Shown here piece by piece: positions 25,914-34,142 of a stretch of DNA of 64,000 nt. The stretch is from Ralstonia sp. ASV6 (lineage in GTDB: Bacteria > Pseudomonadota > Gammaproteobacteria > Burkholderiales > Burkholderiaceae), in the NCBI RefSeq assembly GCF_016429285.1, contig NZ_JAELUI010000001.1, forward strand, positions 1 through 64,000, given 5' to 3'. The notes below the pieces were generated by a model. The model saw only the letters and a program-made list of their open reading frames with translations, did not search any database and was not told the DNA's origin. The translations under genes and the position numbers were made by a program. Numbering within the stretch: position 1 is the stretch's first letter; each line of letters starts with the position of its first letter.

Positions 25914-28670
25914 TCAAAAATCATCAAAATCGAAAGGGTCGTCCAACCCTGTCGCCTCATGCAGGGGCGTGGACGGATTTGTCGTTGTTGAACTCGGCTC
26001 TGCCGGCACGTCGGCAGCACTAGATATTTCCTCAGTGAGGCTAAGTCGGGGCGACAGCGGCACAGGCGTGACGCTCGCCAGCTGTAAGCTGTCGTAGAGC
26101 GATTTGTTCTCGGCCTGGCGCTCCAACTCCATGGCCGTAGCGCCCTCGGGCGTGAAAACTTGGAGAAACTCGCGCAGGCGTTGACGAGCCTGCGGGTCTG
26201 CTTCTTTTGTTTTTGTCCGACGGAGAAATTCTTGGGACACCAGCTTCTGCTCAACTTCCGTCAGCTGACCCAAGCCAAGTAGTGCCCGGCAAACTGCTTG
26301 ATGCCACTGGTCATTAACCCAGACGTATACCGAAGAGGCATCCCAGGGGTCGTACCGTACGGGGAAGGTCCCACCCGCTACGCTCGATGAGCGAAACACT
26401 TCGCTCCAGTAGAACCGGTCGCCCACTTTGACCCCGCGCTGTCGGTTAACGTCGCGCGTACCCTTACGGTCCACTGGCGGGCAAGTTGCAATCAAAAAAT
26501 CCCGGTTGAACAGGATGTACGTTTGCTCACGTTCACCGCTTTCACGCAAACCACGTTGAAAGGCCTCCCTTGGCGATTCATCAAGCGCCGGATGTTGCTC
26601 TTGGTCGTAATACTCGGTAGCCCAATACCGAATACCGTAATAAAGCTGTTGAAGATTCCACTCGGCGAGTTTGTCCGGCAGATGTGAACCAGTGACCGAA
26701 CGTACATTCTTGGTCGCCTTCGTGTTCCCAGCCAAGTTGTGGATGTACTCGGTATGCACCCGCCCAAACAGGCGCTCAAGGACAGTGCCGTGCCGGGGCT
26801 GACCGGCGGGGCGGAAACGCAATTTCGTGCCTCGTCCCTTGAGAAAAGATACGAACGCCGACGCGCGAAAATCAGTACCGTTGTCGACGACGATGAACTG
26901 CGGCAATCGATGGTATCGGCGAACCAAGTCCCGAATGACCATCATGACCGAGACGTATGACGGCGAGTCGAAGGTTAGATAGAACGCGACAATGCGCCGG
27001 GACCATGCGTCGACGGCAAAGGTCAACCAGGGGCGCCCGAGTGGTTTGCCGGTCCGGCTGGAGATAACTTCAATATCGAGCTGGGTGTGGTCGATGTGAA
27101 CGTACTGGAGTGGCCGATGACCGTGCACCAGCGTGTCGTAGTGCAGGACGGGCACGAAAGTGTCCTGCTGGTAGGCGATACGCTTGCCATACCGCGTCCG
27201 AACATCTTGATTGGTCTCCGTTGCCTTTATGTGCCTTATCAACGTTGGATACGAAACGGGTTGCACCCCTTCCTTCTCGCATGCAGTTTCTAGGAACTTG
27301 TAGCAGGCCTTGTAGTTGATGGCTTTATTGTTCCGCCAATGCTCCTCGATGACCCGGTCTACCAGGGTCATCTGCATTTCACTGATTCGAGCCGTACGGT
27401 TGCCTCGGTTGGCAATCCGCCGAACTAACGCCAGGACCTCGTGTTCTCCATTAGCCTCGGCGATGCGCTGGCGTGCTGCCCAACGCCGCAAGGTCCGAGA
27501 AGAAATGACTGTCTCAGGCGGCGGAGACTCAAGCATCTCTTGCCGCCGCGATGCAATCTCCAGCTCTTCCGACGAATGGGAACTCCAGTCTTCTGGCTCG
27601 GCGTGGCTACCAGAAGTGACAGTGATTTGGTTCTTCTCGTACGCAGCTATTAGCCACTCGCGGGCAAGGGTGGTGGTCGAGCCATTCCGCTCGTTGCACA
27701 CAACAGTCTCTTCCCCCACCAAGACTATTGTGAGTTCCCTTCCATCGAACTCGAACTTGGTCCCCTTCGCGATGTCGAGCACGAAGCGCCCGAGCGCTGG
27801 AACGCGATTCACAGAGGCATGGGCCAACATGAAATCGCGCAGGACCTCATCTCGATAGAGATGAAACAACCGCTTCTCTGTCAGCGTTTCGCGGTCGAGG
27901 TCGGTGACGACCAGGTTGTCGGCAATGGCCTTGTTGAGATGGTCCGCCTTGAGTTCGTAGGGTGCTGCGAGCAACTGCGAAAACGATAGGTAGCCATGCT
28001 CCTTCAGCGCCTCGCTGATTACTGCCAATGTGTCATACGGGCATAGCTCGGCTGCTGGCTGAAAATAGTCCTCCAGATAGAGCAGGTTCTCCACGCGGCG
28101 GCGGGATATAGCCGCGTCGCTGCAGATTCGGTAGTGAATGCCGAGCTCGGCCAGTTGCTCTTCGATTTGTGGCGAGCGCCACAGGCCATCGCGCTCCTTA
28201 ACGTAACGGTATGGATACCGTTCGGCCAAACGCTCGAGCTTGGTCTCGGACTTCCATTCTTCAAGCGTGAAGCCATCTTCCCTGATGGTCAGGAAATCAG
28301 GGATATGCCGGTGCGAGTGGATTTCCCCTGTCGCGGCATCGATGAATTCGAACCGCCTTTCGCACGGTTGCGGGTAGTACTCGAGAACACGGTCGTCGTA
28401 CTCCATGCCAATCGCGGCGGGAAACTCAATGTGGCGGCTTTCGGTGGCGATTTCGCGCCCCATCTTGCGGCTGCTCAACACAGTGATGACATTACCGCCG
28501 CGGGACTGTACCGCTCGCACAGGAGCCTGGATTCGCGCATCCAGAACGAGTTGGCGGCCGGCTGGTGGAGTGCCGTGCCGGTCGAAGAGTTGGGTTAGTT
28601 GGGCCTTGTCCAGCATCACAACCTGAGAATCAATTGCTGATAAAGACGTGTAGGGACGCCGGACAGGCAT
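25914..28670 (-). CDS. tnsAB: TnsA-TnsB fused transposase
   Basis: A 918-residue fusion of the TnsA endonuclease and the TnsB DDE transposase, which cut the 5' and 3' strands of a Tn7-like element. The TnsA part (about 1-200) has the PD-(D/E)xK nuclease core with D125 in HIPDFL and E138/K140 in LEEWK. Helix-turn-helix segments follow (about 390-470). The TnsB catalytic triad is D527 (HIDHTQ), D596 (VDNGTDF) and E632 (VLERLF), a D-D-35-E spacing. A basic beta-barrel and an acidic C-terminal tail, likely the TnsC contact, end the protein. Start at 28670 is the longest; an internal Met at residue 19 is possible. All catalytic residues are intact, so it should be active. Confidence 0.92.
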   Translation of the reverse strand: MPVRRPYTSLSAIDSQVVMLDKAQLTQLFDRHGTPPAGRQLVLDARIQAPVRAVQSRGGNVITVLSSRKMGREIATESRHIEFPAAIGMEYDDRVLEYYPQPCERRFEFIDAATGEIHSHRHIPDFLTIREDGFTLEEWKSETKLERLAERYPYRYVKERDGLWRSPQIEEQLAELGIHYRICSDAAISRRRVENLLYLEDYFQPAAELCPYDTLAVISEALKEHGYLSFSQLLAAPYELKADHLNKAIADNLVVTDLDRETLTEKRLFHLYRDEVLRDFMLAHASVNRVPALGRFVLDIAKGTKFEFDGRELTIVLVGEETVVCNERNGSTTTLAREWLIAAYEKNQITVTSGSHAEPEDWSSHSSEELEIASRRQEMLESPPPETVISSRTLRRWAARQRIAEANGEHEVLALVRRIANRGNRTARISEMQMTLVDRVIEEHWRNNKAINYKACYKFLETACEKEGVQPVSYPTLIRHIKATETNQDVRTRYGKRIAYQQDTFVPVLHYDTLVHGHRPLQYVHIDHTQLDIEVISSRTGKPLGRPWLTFAVDAWSRRIVAFYLTFDSPSYVSVMMVIRDLVRRYHRLPQFIVVDNGTDFRASAFVSFLKGRGTKLRFRPAGQPRHGTVLERLFGRVHTEYIHNLAGNTKATKNVRSVTGSHLPDKLAEWNLQQLYYGIRYWATEYYDQEQHPALDESPREAFQRGLRESGEREQTYILFNRDFLIATCPPVDRKGTRDVNRQRGVKVGDRFYWSEVFRSSSVAGGTFPVRYDPWDASSVYVWVNDQWHQAVCRALLGLGQLTEVEQKLVSQEFLRRTKTKEADPQARQRLREFLQVFTPEGATAMELERQAENKSLYDSLQLASVTPVPLSPRLSLTEEISSAADVPAEPSSTTTNPSTPLHEATGLDDPFDFDDF

Positions 28671-28678
28671 AATTGGCG

Positions 28679-28700
28679 AATCGGTCGTATAAGACCGATT
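28679..28700. promoter_or_regulatory. Inverted repeat between tnsAB and the DUF6471 gene
   Basis: AATCGGTC and GACCGATT form a perfect 8-bp inverted repeat around GTATAA. It begins only 8 nt before the tnsAB start codon and lies 63 bp upstream of the divergent small gene. It could be an operator for a regulator of both genes. The T-run on its right also allows a terminator reading on the plus strand. Confidence 0.5.
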
Positions 28701-28762
28701 TTTGCTTGTAGGCGTACGGACGCCCCAAAAGACGGCGCGCCGGAGAAGGCTGGAGGACGGGG

Positions 28763-29059
28763 ATGCGAAGTGCGCAGCGCGATGAACAGGCGCCAGAGGA
28801 AGCGCCCTACGCTCGATGGGAGGGGCAAGCCAAAATGCTGCTTCTGGATGGAATGAGGCAGCGCAAGCTGGGCTACAAGGAGTTGGCCCGACGGCTGGAA
28901 CGGTATGGCATCAATGAGTCGGCCGACCAAATCAACCGCAAAGTGAACCGGAAACGGTTCTCGGCAGCATTTCTGCTCGCGTGCTTGGCAGCGATGGACG
29001 TGGATTCCGTCCCCATTTCCGGCCTGCCCCAACAGACCGACCAAAACTGGCCTCGTTAG
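28763..29059 (+). CDS. DUF6471-type small protein (possible regulator)
   Basis: A 98-residue protein with a compact helical domain of the DUF6471 type: KMLLLDGMRQRKLGYKELARRLERYGINESADQINRKVNRKRFSAAFLLACLAAMDVDSVPI. The pattern resembles a helix-turn-helix of the XRE kind (YKELARRL, then a second helix and RKRFSAAF). ATG 28763 has GGAGG 8 nt upstream. It is divergent from tnsAB with an inverted repeat between, so it may regulate transposition or the neighbouring defence genes. This is inference. Confidence 0.75.
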   Translation: MRSAQRDEQAPEEAPYARWEGQAKMLLLDGMRQRKLGYKELARRLERYGINESADQINRKVNRKRFSAAFLLACLAAMDVDSVPISGLPQQTDQNWPR

Positions 29060-30112
29060 CGCCCGGTTTGCGTCGCACTCGACTGGTCGCATCGCGTCCA
29101 CCCACTACGTACCCTCTCATAAAAAGGGACTTCGCCGGTCTGCGGTGCAGAGGCGGTGGATAGAACGGGGCCTGGTTGGCATTGCGCCGAAAACCAACCT
29201 AGCAAATGAAGGCCGACCATTCAAGCATTGATTTTCCGGGCAGCGAAAGGAGCCGGAGCCTGAAGACAGCCATGTCTGCAGCGGAAATTTGCGCGCAGTC
29301 GCCGGTGGTGCTTTCGTAACCAGCGCACCCCTCCGCCCAGACTTCACTCGCGCATCGAGATGCGTATATCGTCGAAAACTGTGTTCGCCGACTGCGGAAT
29401 CTGGGAGGCTGCAGCGGGTCGTGTGTTGCACACTCGTCCTGGTTGCCCGGGCTCTCGGTCGGGAACAATGGTTCGAGACCATCGCACCAGTCCCGACCAT
29501 CACCCCCCTCATGCTGACCAGCACTGCTGCGCCACATCAGCGAGCTAACAAGCCACAAGTCAAAAAAATCGGAGTGCGGTCGTCTAAGTATTCGTTTACG
29601 GCGAGCCGCTGCTAGCGAAACCAAAAGACCATAAATCTGGGGTGCACCGGCGGCTAGGTCGCTGCATACAGCAATATCGCTGATAAAAATATTGAACTTT
29701 TCGAGTGAAACGACGCGCTGGCGTGCAAGTGCCCATTGGGGCTACGGTAAGTGTCGTACGGTCGAGATACCACGCAATGCCAAAGTCCAATACCCAGATG
29801 GCGTTGGTATGCGAGTGCAGCAGCCGGTTTACTCGGTGAAATCATCCCGGACACCAATTCCTTATGTGACACCGTTGAGGTCAACATGACAGTCACCCGG
29901 CCCTCCTGCTGGTGGTGTGCCGCCATTTAATGGCGCTTACCAGTTGCAATTGCACTTGTGGGAAGGCAGAGATTCCGCAATTTTCGCCAGCCATACGAAA
30001 CTCACCCCGCACAGCCAAGTCGCCCGGCACGCTAATGCTGAATTAGCGTAGCTCTGCCGCTTTATCAAACGTTAATGTGATTTACACTGCACTTATTACT
30101 ACATATAGTGCC
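29060..30112. other. Long non-coding interval before the CBASS operon
   Basis: About 1.05 kb without a convincing gene. Open frames here are short, on both strands, and lack ribosome sites or family-like sequence. The only clear structure is a perfect 8-bp hairpin, ACGCTAAT/GCTGA/ATTAGCGT at 30029-30049, upstream of the CBASS promoter. The base composition becomes visibly more A+T-rich towards 30,060-30,110. The interval could hide a transposon end, a small RNA or decayed DNA. Confidence 0.6.
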
Positions 30113-30141
30113 TTGACCTGTTCCAACACGGCGCCTATAGT
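30113..30141 (+). promoter_or_regulatory. Sigma70-type promoter of the CBASS operon
   Basis: TTGACC at 30113-30118 and TATAGT at 30136-30141 are separated by 17 bp, a near-consensus sigma70 promoter. The predicted transcription start falls about 7 bp downstream, at the left arm of the CIRCE element, so a bound repressor would block initiation. Confidence 0.75.
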
Positions 30142-30146
30142 GGGCC

Positions 30147-30173
30147 TTAGCACTCTTGGCCACGGAGTGCTAA
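30147..30173. promoter_or_regulatory. Perfect CIRCE element (HrcA operator)
   Basis: TTAGCACTC at 30147-30155 and GAGTGCTAA at 30165-30173 are separated by exactly 9 bp. This is the CIRCE consensus recognised by the heat-shock repressor HrcA, normally found in front of groESL or dnaK. Here it lies immediately after the -10 box and about 90 bp upstream of capV. There is no chaperonin gene nearby. HrcA needs GroEL to stay active in the systems studied. Confidence 0.9.
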
Positions 30174-30263
30174 CTCTGTACAACGGTCTTCCACCGCAGT
30201 ATGGTGCCGGCCATCAGAAAAAGAAGTAGCTGGCTAGATTCGCTAGTTGCCTTGGGGAAGTGG

Positions 30264-31286
30264 ATGACTACAGAAAAATCGCGGTTTCAAATCCTTGCCT
30301 TGTCTGGCGGTGGTTATCGCGGGCTGTTTACGGCTCGCATATTGGCGGAAATCGAGCGGCAAATTGATGCACCCATCGGTTCGCGCTTTGATTTAGTTAC
30401 CGGTACATCCATCGGTGGCATCCTGGCCTTGGCGGTCGCGCTTGAAATCCCGGCCCGGACGATGGTTGAGCTCTTTGAAAAACATGGGGAAGCCATTTTC
30501 CGTAGGCGGTTCTCCATTCGCGGGTTCTTCCGTTCTCAGTACAGCAGCCAGACACTTTTTCAACACCTGTCCAGTGAGGACGTTTTTGGTCAGCGGCTGA
30601 TTGGCGAGTGTTTGCATCCGGTCATCGTGCCGTCCATCAACTACACGCGCGGGCTGCCGGTAGTTTTCAAGACACCGCATCACGAAGACTTTAAGACGGA
30701 CCATCGCCATCGCATAGTCGATGTAGCTATGGCGACCAGCGCAGCACCGATTGTGTTTCCCCGCTACGTGTTCAACGACTGCCAGTACGTGGATGGTGGG
30801 CTGTTTGCCAATGCGCCAGGGCAACTGGGCGTCCATGAGGCGTACAAGTTCTTTGGCGTGTCGCGGTCAGAGGGTGATGTCCGGGTGCTCTCCATCGGCA
30901 CGATGTCATCCAAGTTCACGGTCAATCCCAAACGGAACCGCTCCGGCGGAACGCTTGATTGGGGTGGTTGGTGGCCGATAAACGCGCCGAAACGACTTTT
31001 CGGCCTGAGCATTTCTGCCCAGGAAGCGTTGGCCGACCACATGCTCCGGCATCAATTCCCAGGAGGTAAATACGTACACGTCGACGACGTCCTGACGGAT
31101 GAGCGTGCTCAGGCGGTTGCCCTAGACAAAGCAGATGCCGCAGCCAGGGAGGTTCTCCTTGGGTCCGCGGCCGAAGCGGCGAAGGACTTCGTCGGTAGTG
31201 CTGCGTTCAACGAATTTATGGAGTACACGGCGGCTGCGCCGGTCTATCACTATGGCCCTCGCGCCAACTCTCGAAAGGTCGCGTAA
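30264..31286 (+). CDS. capV: CBASS effector CapV, patatin-like phospholipase
   Basis: A 340-residue patatin-like phospholipase, the membrane-degrading effector of CBASS that is switched on by the cyclic nucleotide made by the next gene. The oxyanion-hole motif GGGYRG spans residues 15-20, the nucleophile is S49 in GTSIGG, and the catalytic Asp is D177 in VDGG. Start ATG 30264 is chosen because GGGGAAG lies just upstream and the protein then begins at the conserved fold; a frame-compatible ATG at 30201 has no ribosome site. Its stop overlaps the start of the cyclase gene (TAATG). The order capV, cyclase, cap2, cap3 is that of the V. cholerae DncV locus. Confidence 0.93.
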   Translation: MTTEKSRFQILALSGGGYRGLFTARILAEIERQIDAPIGSRFDLVTGTSIGGILALAVALEIPARTMVELFEKHGEAIFRRRFSIRGFFRSQYSSQTLFQHLSSEDVFGQRLIGECLHPVIVPSINYTRGLPVVFKTPHHEDFKTDHRHRIVDVAMATSAAPIVFPRYVFNDCQYVDGGLFANAPGQLGVHEAYKFFGVSRSEGDVRVLSIGTMSSKFTVNPKRNRSGGTLDWGGWWPINAPKRLFGLSISAQEALADHMLRHQFPGGKYVHVDDVLTDERAQAVALDKADAAAREVLLGSAAEAAKDFVGSAAFNEFMEYTAAAPVYHYGPRANSRKVA

Positions 31287-32458
31287 TGCTGAAACTAAAT
31301 CGCCTGCTCCACTCGTCCGTCAAGAACGGAACATTTGCTGACAACATCGCCGTCTCCTCCAGACAACGGGAGTTCCTCGTCGCGTGCAGGAACAAGATTC
31401 GCGACCATTTGCGCCCGGGTATCGAGAAAGTCTCGATGACAGTGCTTGGCATGGACCGGCAGGTCACGCCACGTTTCCGTACTCAGGGCTCTTGGGCTTA
31501 CGGGACCTGCGTGCATCCGTGTACATTGCCGCCGCAGGAGATTGATTGGGACTTCGGCGTCTACCTGCCCATCACGGTTTGGCAGGATAACGGGCCGCCC
31601 ATCCACATGGCTAAGGCGTACTTCGCACTGGTGGAGCAATTGCTGAGGGGACTCTGCAAAAGCGAAGGCTGGACGTTGGACACATCTAAGGACACCTGCA
31701 TACGTGTCAATGTCGCAGCATGGGCGCATATCGATGTGCCCCTCTACGCGGCCTCCGAAGAAGAGTTCAAGAAGGTGAACGAGGTAGCACTGAAAGCAGC
31801 CTTGCGAAAGTCGATGGCAATGGATTCGGCGGACTTTGCCGAAAATACTGCGTTTGGCGACTTGGTCGGCCAGTCCTGGGACGAGATGGAGGATATTGTC
31901 CTGGCGACTCGGTCTGGCGAATGGAAGGCTTCGGACCCGAATGATGTTGCCAAGTGGTTTAAGGACCGGGTGGAAGAGCATGGGGAACAATTGCAGCGGG
32001 TGTGCCGGTTCCTGAAGGCCTGGCGAGACTATCGATGGACAGAAAAAGGTCCGACTTCTGTTTCCATCATGATTGCCGTGGCCCGCGATTTCGCACCGGT
32101 TTTCGGCCGCGACGACCTAGCGCTCGAGCATGCTGCGCGCTTGCTCGCGGAAGCTCTTCTCACTGACATTCGAGAACCTGGCATCGACAATGGGACTGAC
32201 GATTTCAATCGGCTAAACCCGAAAGAACGTCTTGAGGCATCTGCGCTCGCAAGGACATTGGCAAACTCGCTGCGAGAAGCACGTGAGCATAGTCTTGCGC
32301 AAGCACAGCGTGCCATCACGATTCTGCAAGGTCAGTTGGGCGACCGCTTGCCGAATCAGCCCGACTGGATTGATGTGGATTCGTCGGCGACCGACATTCG
32401 CCACGTCCCAGCAGCAACGGTACCTCCGCCTGTGGTTCGAGCAACGAACGCAGGCTGA
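31286..32458 (+). CDS. DncV-like CD-NTase (cyclic dinucleotide synthase)
   Basis: A 390-residue CD-NTase, the phage-sensing second-messenger synthase of CBASS. The nucleotidyltransferase signature is TPRFRTQGSWAYGT followed by the metal-binding D87 and D89 in EIDWDFG, with the third acidic residue D150 in AHIDVPLYA. Several stretches closely follow V. cholerae DncV, such as RVCRFLKAWRDYRW and the SDPNDVAKWFKD region, which suggests 3',3'-cGAMP as product (inference). The protein ends in Gly (ATNAG), as needed by Cap2, which conjugates the CD-NTase C-terminus to targets. Start overlaps the capV stop. Confidence 0.93.
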   Translation: MLKLNRLLHSSVKNGTFADNIAVSSRQREFLVACRNKIRDHLRPGIEKVSMTVLGMDRQVTPRFRTQGSWAYGTCVHPCTLPPQEIDWDFGVYLPITVWQDNGPPIHMAKAYFALVEQLLRGLCKSEGWTLDTSKDTCIRVNVAAWAHIDVPLYAASEEEFKKVNEVALKAALRKSMAMDSADFAENTAFGDLVGQSWDEMEDIVLATRSGEWKASDPNDVAKWFKDRVEEHGEQLQRVCRFLKAWRDYRWTEKGPTSVSIMIAVARDFAPVFGRDDLALEHAARLLAEALLTDIREPGIDNGTDDFNRLNPKERLEASALARTLANSLREAREHSLAQAQRAITILQGQLGDRLPNQPDWIDVDSSATDIRHVPAATVPPPVVRATNAG

Positions 32459-34142
32459 GCGGATGACGCAAAGCGGGTACGGTCGCGCCCTGCGCGTGTT
32501 GACGCAATACGGCCTGAAACCAGTGAAGGCTCGCGCGGGCGCGCGGGCGTTTGAGGGAGACCTGCAAACGAACGCGGGACGAGTGCCAATTCGGTTCGAA
32601 ATTGAGGACTGGAATTTCCTCCAGTACCCCCGCATCACTCTACTTAAGCGGCCTGCCGGCGCACCGCAATTACTCGAACATGTCGACGCACTGGGTGGTT
32701 TGTGCTACCTCGCCCCGGGCTCTGTTGTCCTCGATAGATTTCAGCCTGAGGGGGCAGTTCATCAATGCCTGGTCGCCGCTATTAATGTACTAAATCGCAT
32801 CGCCCAGGGCCAATCTCGGGAACCGGATATTGCCGACGAGTTTGTCGCGTACTGGACCGTCGGGCAGACGCCGGCCGCTTACCCTGTTCTTGTCGACGAA
32901 CTCGAACCCGAGGCAAAGTTCGCAACGCACTTCCTGCTGGACCAGACCGGTGAGGACCGTCGGGCTCTCATTGCCCAGGACATCTTCGCGGCGAAGCGGA
33001 TTGCTACAGGCATCGATGCTAAAAAGCTGGCCAAAGGCTCCTTTGCGTGCTTTCTGTTCAACAGTAAAAGGTGGCCCGGCGCACCTGCCGACGGTTTGCC
33101 GAGGAACATCAAGCAGTTCTTCGCTTGGGTCAAGTTATGGGATGGCGAGTTGGCCAAAGCGATTCAGCGTCGCCTCAGTTCCGACAAGACATACTTGACT
33201 CACGAAGGGTGCGTCCTCGCCATAGCAACGCCAGCGGGCCGTTTTGGCGTAGCGTTCTCGTTGGACAAGATGCGTCGCATGGGCTATGCCAAAGCGCCGA
33301 AACGCTACTGCAACTATCTGCACAATGAGGGTGGGAACACGGCCGTCTTACGACTGCAATTGGACGATATTGGGCCGACTTATATCCATTCAAGAAACCT
33401 GGAATTTCCCAGTCTGTCCGGAAAACGGCTGACGCTCATAGGATGCGGAGCAATTGGAGGGTATCTGGCACATGCTTTGGTTCGACTGGGCGCAGGCACC
33501 GGAAAAAATGGTTTGTTACGGCTAGTCGACGTCGGGCAACTCGAACCGGACAATCTTGGTCGCCACGCCCTCGGGTTCCCGTCCTTGTACCAGAACAAAG
33601 CGGTTGCACTTCGAGACGAATTGATACGGCAGTTTCCGTATCTGCAGGTCGAGGCGCAGACCGACACACCAAGGTTGAACGACCAATTCTTCGCGACGGA
33701 CCTCATCATTGAAGCCACCGGCGAAGAAGCGTTAAGCAGTCTTGTAAACGCATCGCACCTAGAGCACCGGCTAAGCCCCGTTCTATATGTATGGGTAAAG
33801 GGCAACGGTGAATGCGTGCAGGCGCTCTGGTCTGACTCTTCGAAATTCGGATGTTTTCAGTGCCTGCGCCATGGGATTGGGCCTAACTATCGTCAAGACC
33901 GGTTTCCGGTACTGGAGAGCTCGCCTCGGACTCGATTCCGAGGCTGCAGCTCATTTACACCGTACGCGGTGTCAGCCCCGATGTCTGCGGCCGCCCTTGC
34001 GGCCGATATGGTCAGCGACTGGCTGAAGAGTGCCATCAGTCCGAGATTCCGTACGCGATACCTGGAAACGGCAAACGCCTTACGGGTGAAAAATCAAGAT
34101 GTCGCCCCGATGACTGGATGTCCAGCATGCCAAAACCCCTGA
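32373..34142 (+). CDS. cap2: CBASS Cap2, E1-E2 ubiquitin-transferase-like protein
   Basis: A 589-residue Cap2 that links the C-terminus of the CD-NTase to cellular targets and primes it for signalling. The N-terminal E2-like domain has a GxxC core with C111 in ALGGLCYLAP. The C-terminal E1-like adenylation domain has GCGAIGG at about residue 357 and candidate E1 cysteines C494/C497 in FGCFQCLRHG. The C-terminus ends TGCPACQNP. The start is uncertain: ATG 32373 overlaps the cyclase gene by 86 nt but keeps the whole E2 helix (RYLRLWFEQR) and places the E2 Cys where other Cap2 proteins have it; ATG 32463 would avoid the overlap. Confidence 0.87.
   Translation: MWIRRRPTFATSQQQRYLRLWFEQRTQAERMTQSGYGRALRVLTQYGLKPVKARAGARAFEGDLQTNAGRVPIRFEIEDWNFLQYPRITLLKRPAGAPQLLEHVDALGGLCYLAPGSVVLDRFQPEGAVHQCLVAAINVLNRIAQGQSREPDIADEFVAYWTVGQTPAAYPVLVDELEPEAKFATHFLLDQTGEDRRALIAQDIFAAKRIATGIDAKKLAKGSFACFLFNSKRWPGAPADGLPRNIKQFFAWVKLWDGELAKAIQRRLSSDKTYLTHEGCVLAIATPAGRFGVAFSLDKMRRMGYAKAPKRYCNYLHNEGGNTAVLRLQLDDIGPTYIHSRNLEFPSLSGKRLTLIGCGAIGGYLAHALVRLGAGTGKNGLLRLVDVGQLEPDNLGRHALGFPSLYQNKAVALRDELIRQFPYLQVEAQTDTPRLNDQFFATDLIIEATGEEALSSLVNASHLEHRLSPVLYVWVKGNGECVQALWSDSSKFGCFQCLRHGIGPNYRQDRFPVLESSPRTRFRGCSSFTPYAVSAPMSAAALAADMVSDWLKSAISPRFRTRYLETANALRVKNQDVAPMTGCPACQNP

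Larger units (their letters stand above)
23572..28670 (-). mobile_element. Tn7-like transposition module (tnsAB fusion, tnsC, tniQ)
   Basis: Three minus-strand genes in one operon encode the full Tn7-type core: a TnsA-TnsB fused transposase, the TnsC-type AAA+ regulator and a TniQ target-selector. No TnsE, Cas protein or CRISPR array is present in the window, so this is not an RNA-guided element as far as can be seen. The left edge probably lies between the tRNA-like sequence (23365) and about 23,400. The other end of the transposon was not found. In Tn7, tnsA starts next to the right end with cargo beyond tnsE; here tniQ lies next to the tRNA-like border and tnsAB faces inward, so either the cargo lies to the right or the element end is near 28.7-30 kb. 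Confidence 0.85.

Noticed and set aside
29117-29926. Open frames of 60-140 residues between the DUF6471 gene and CBASS
   Set aside because: Overlapping frames on both strands without ribosome sites, family-like sequence or consistent codon use.
30147-30173. The CIRCE repeat as a leftover of a truncated groESL operon
   Set aside because: No groES or groEL remnant follows it and the promoter spacing leads directly to the CBASS genes, though origin by duplication from groESL remains possible.
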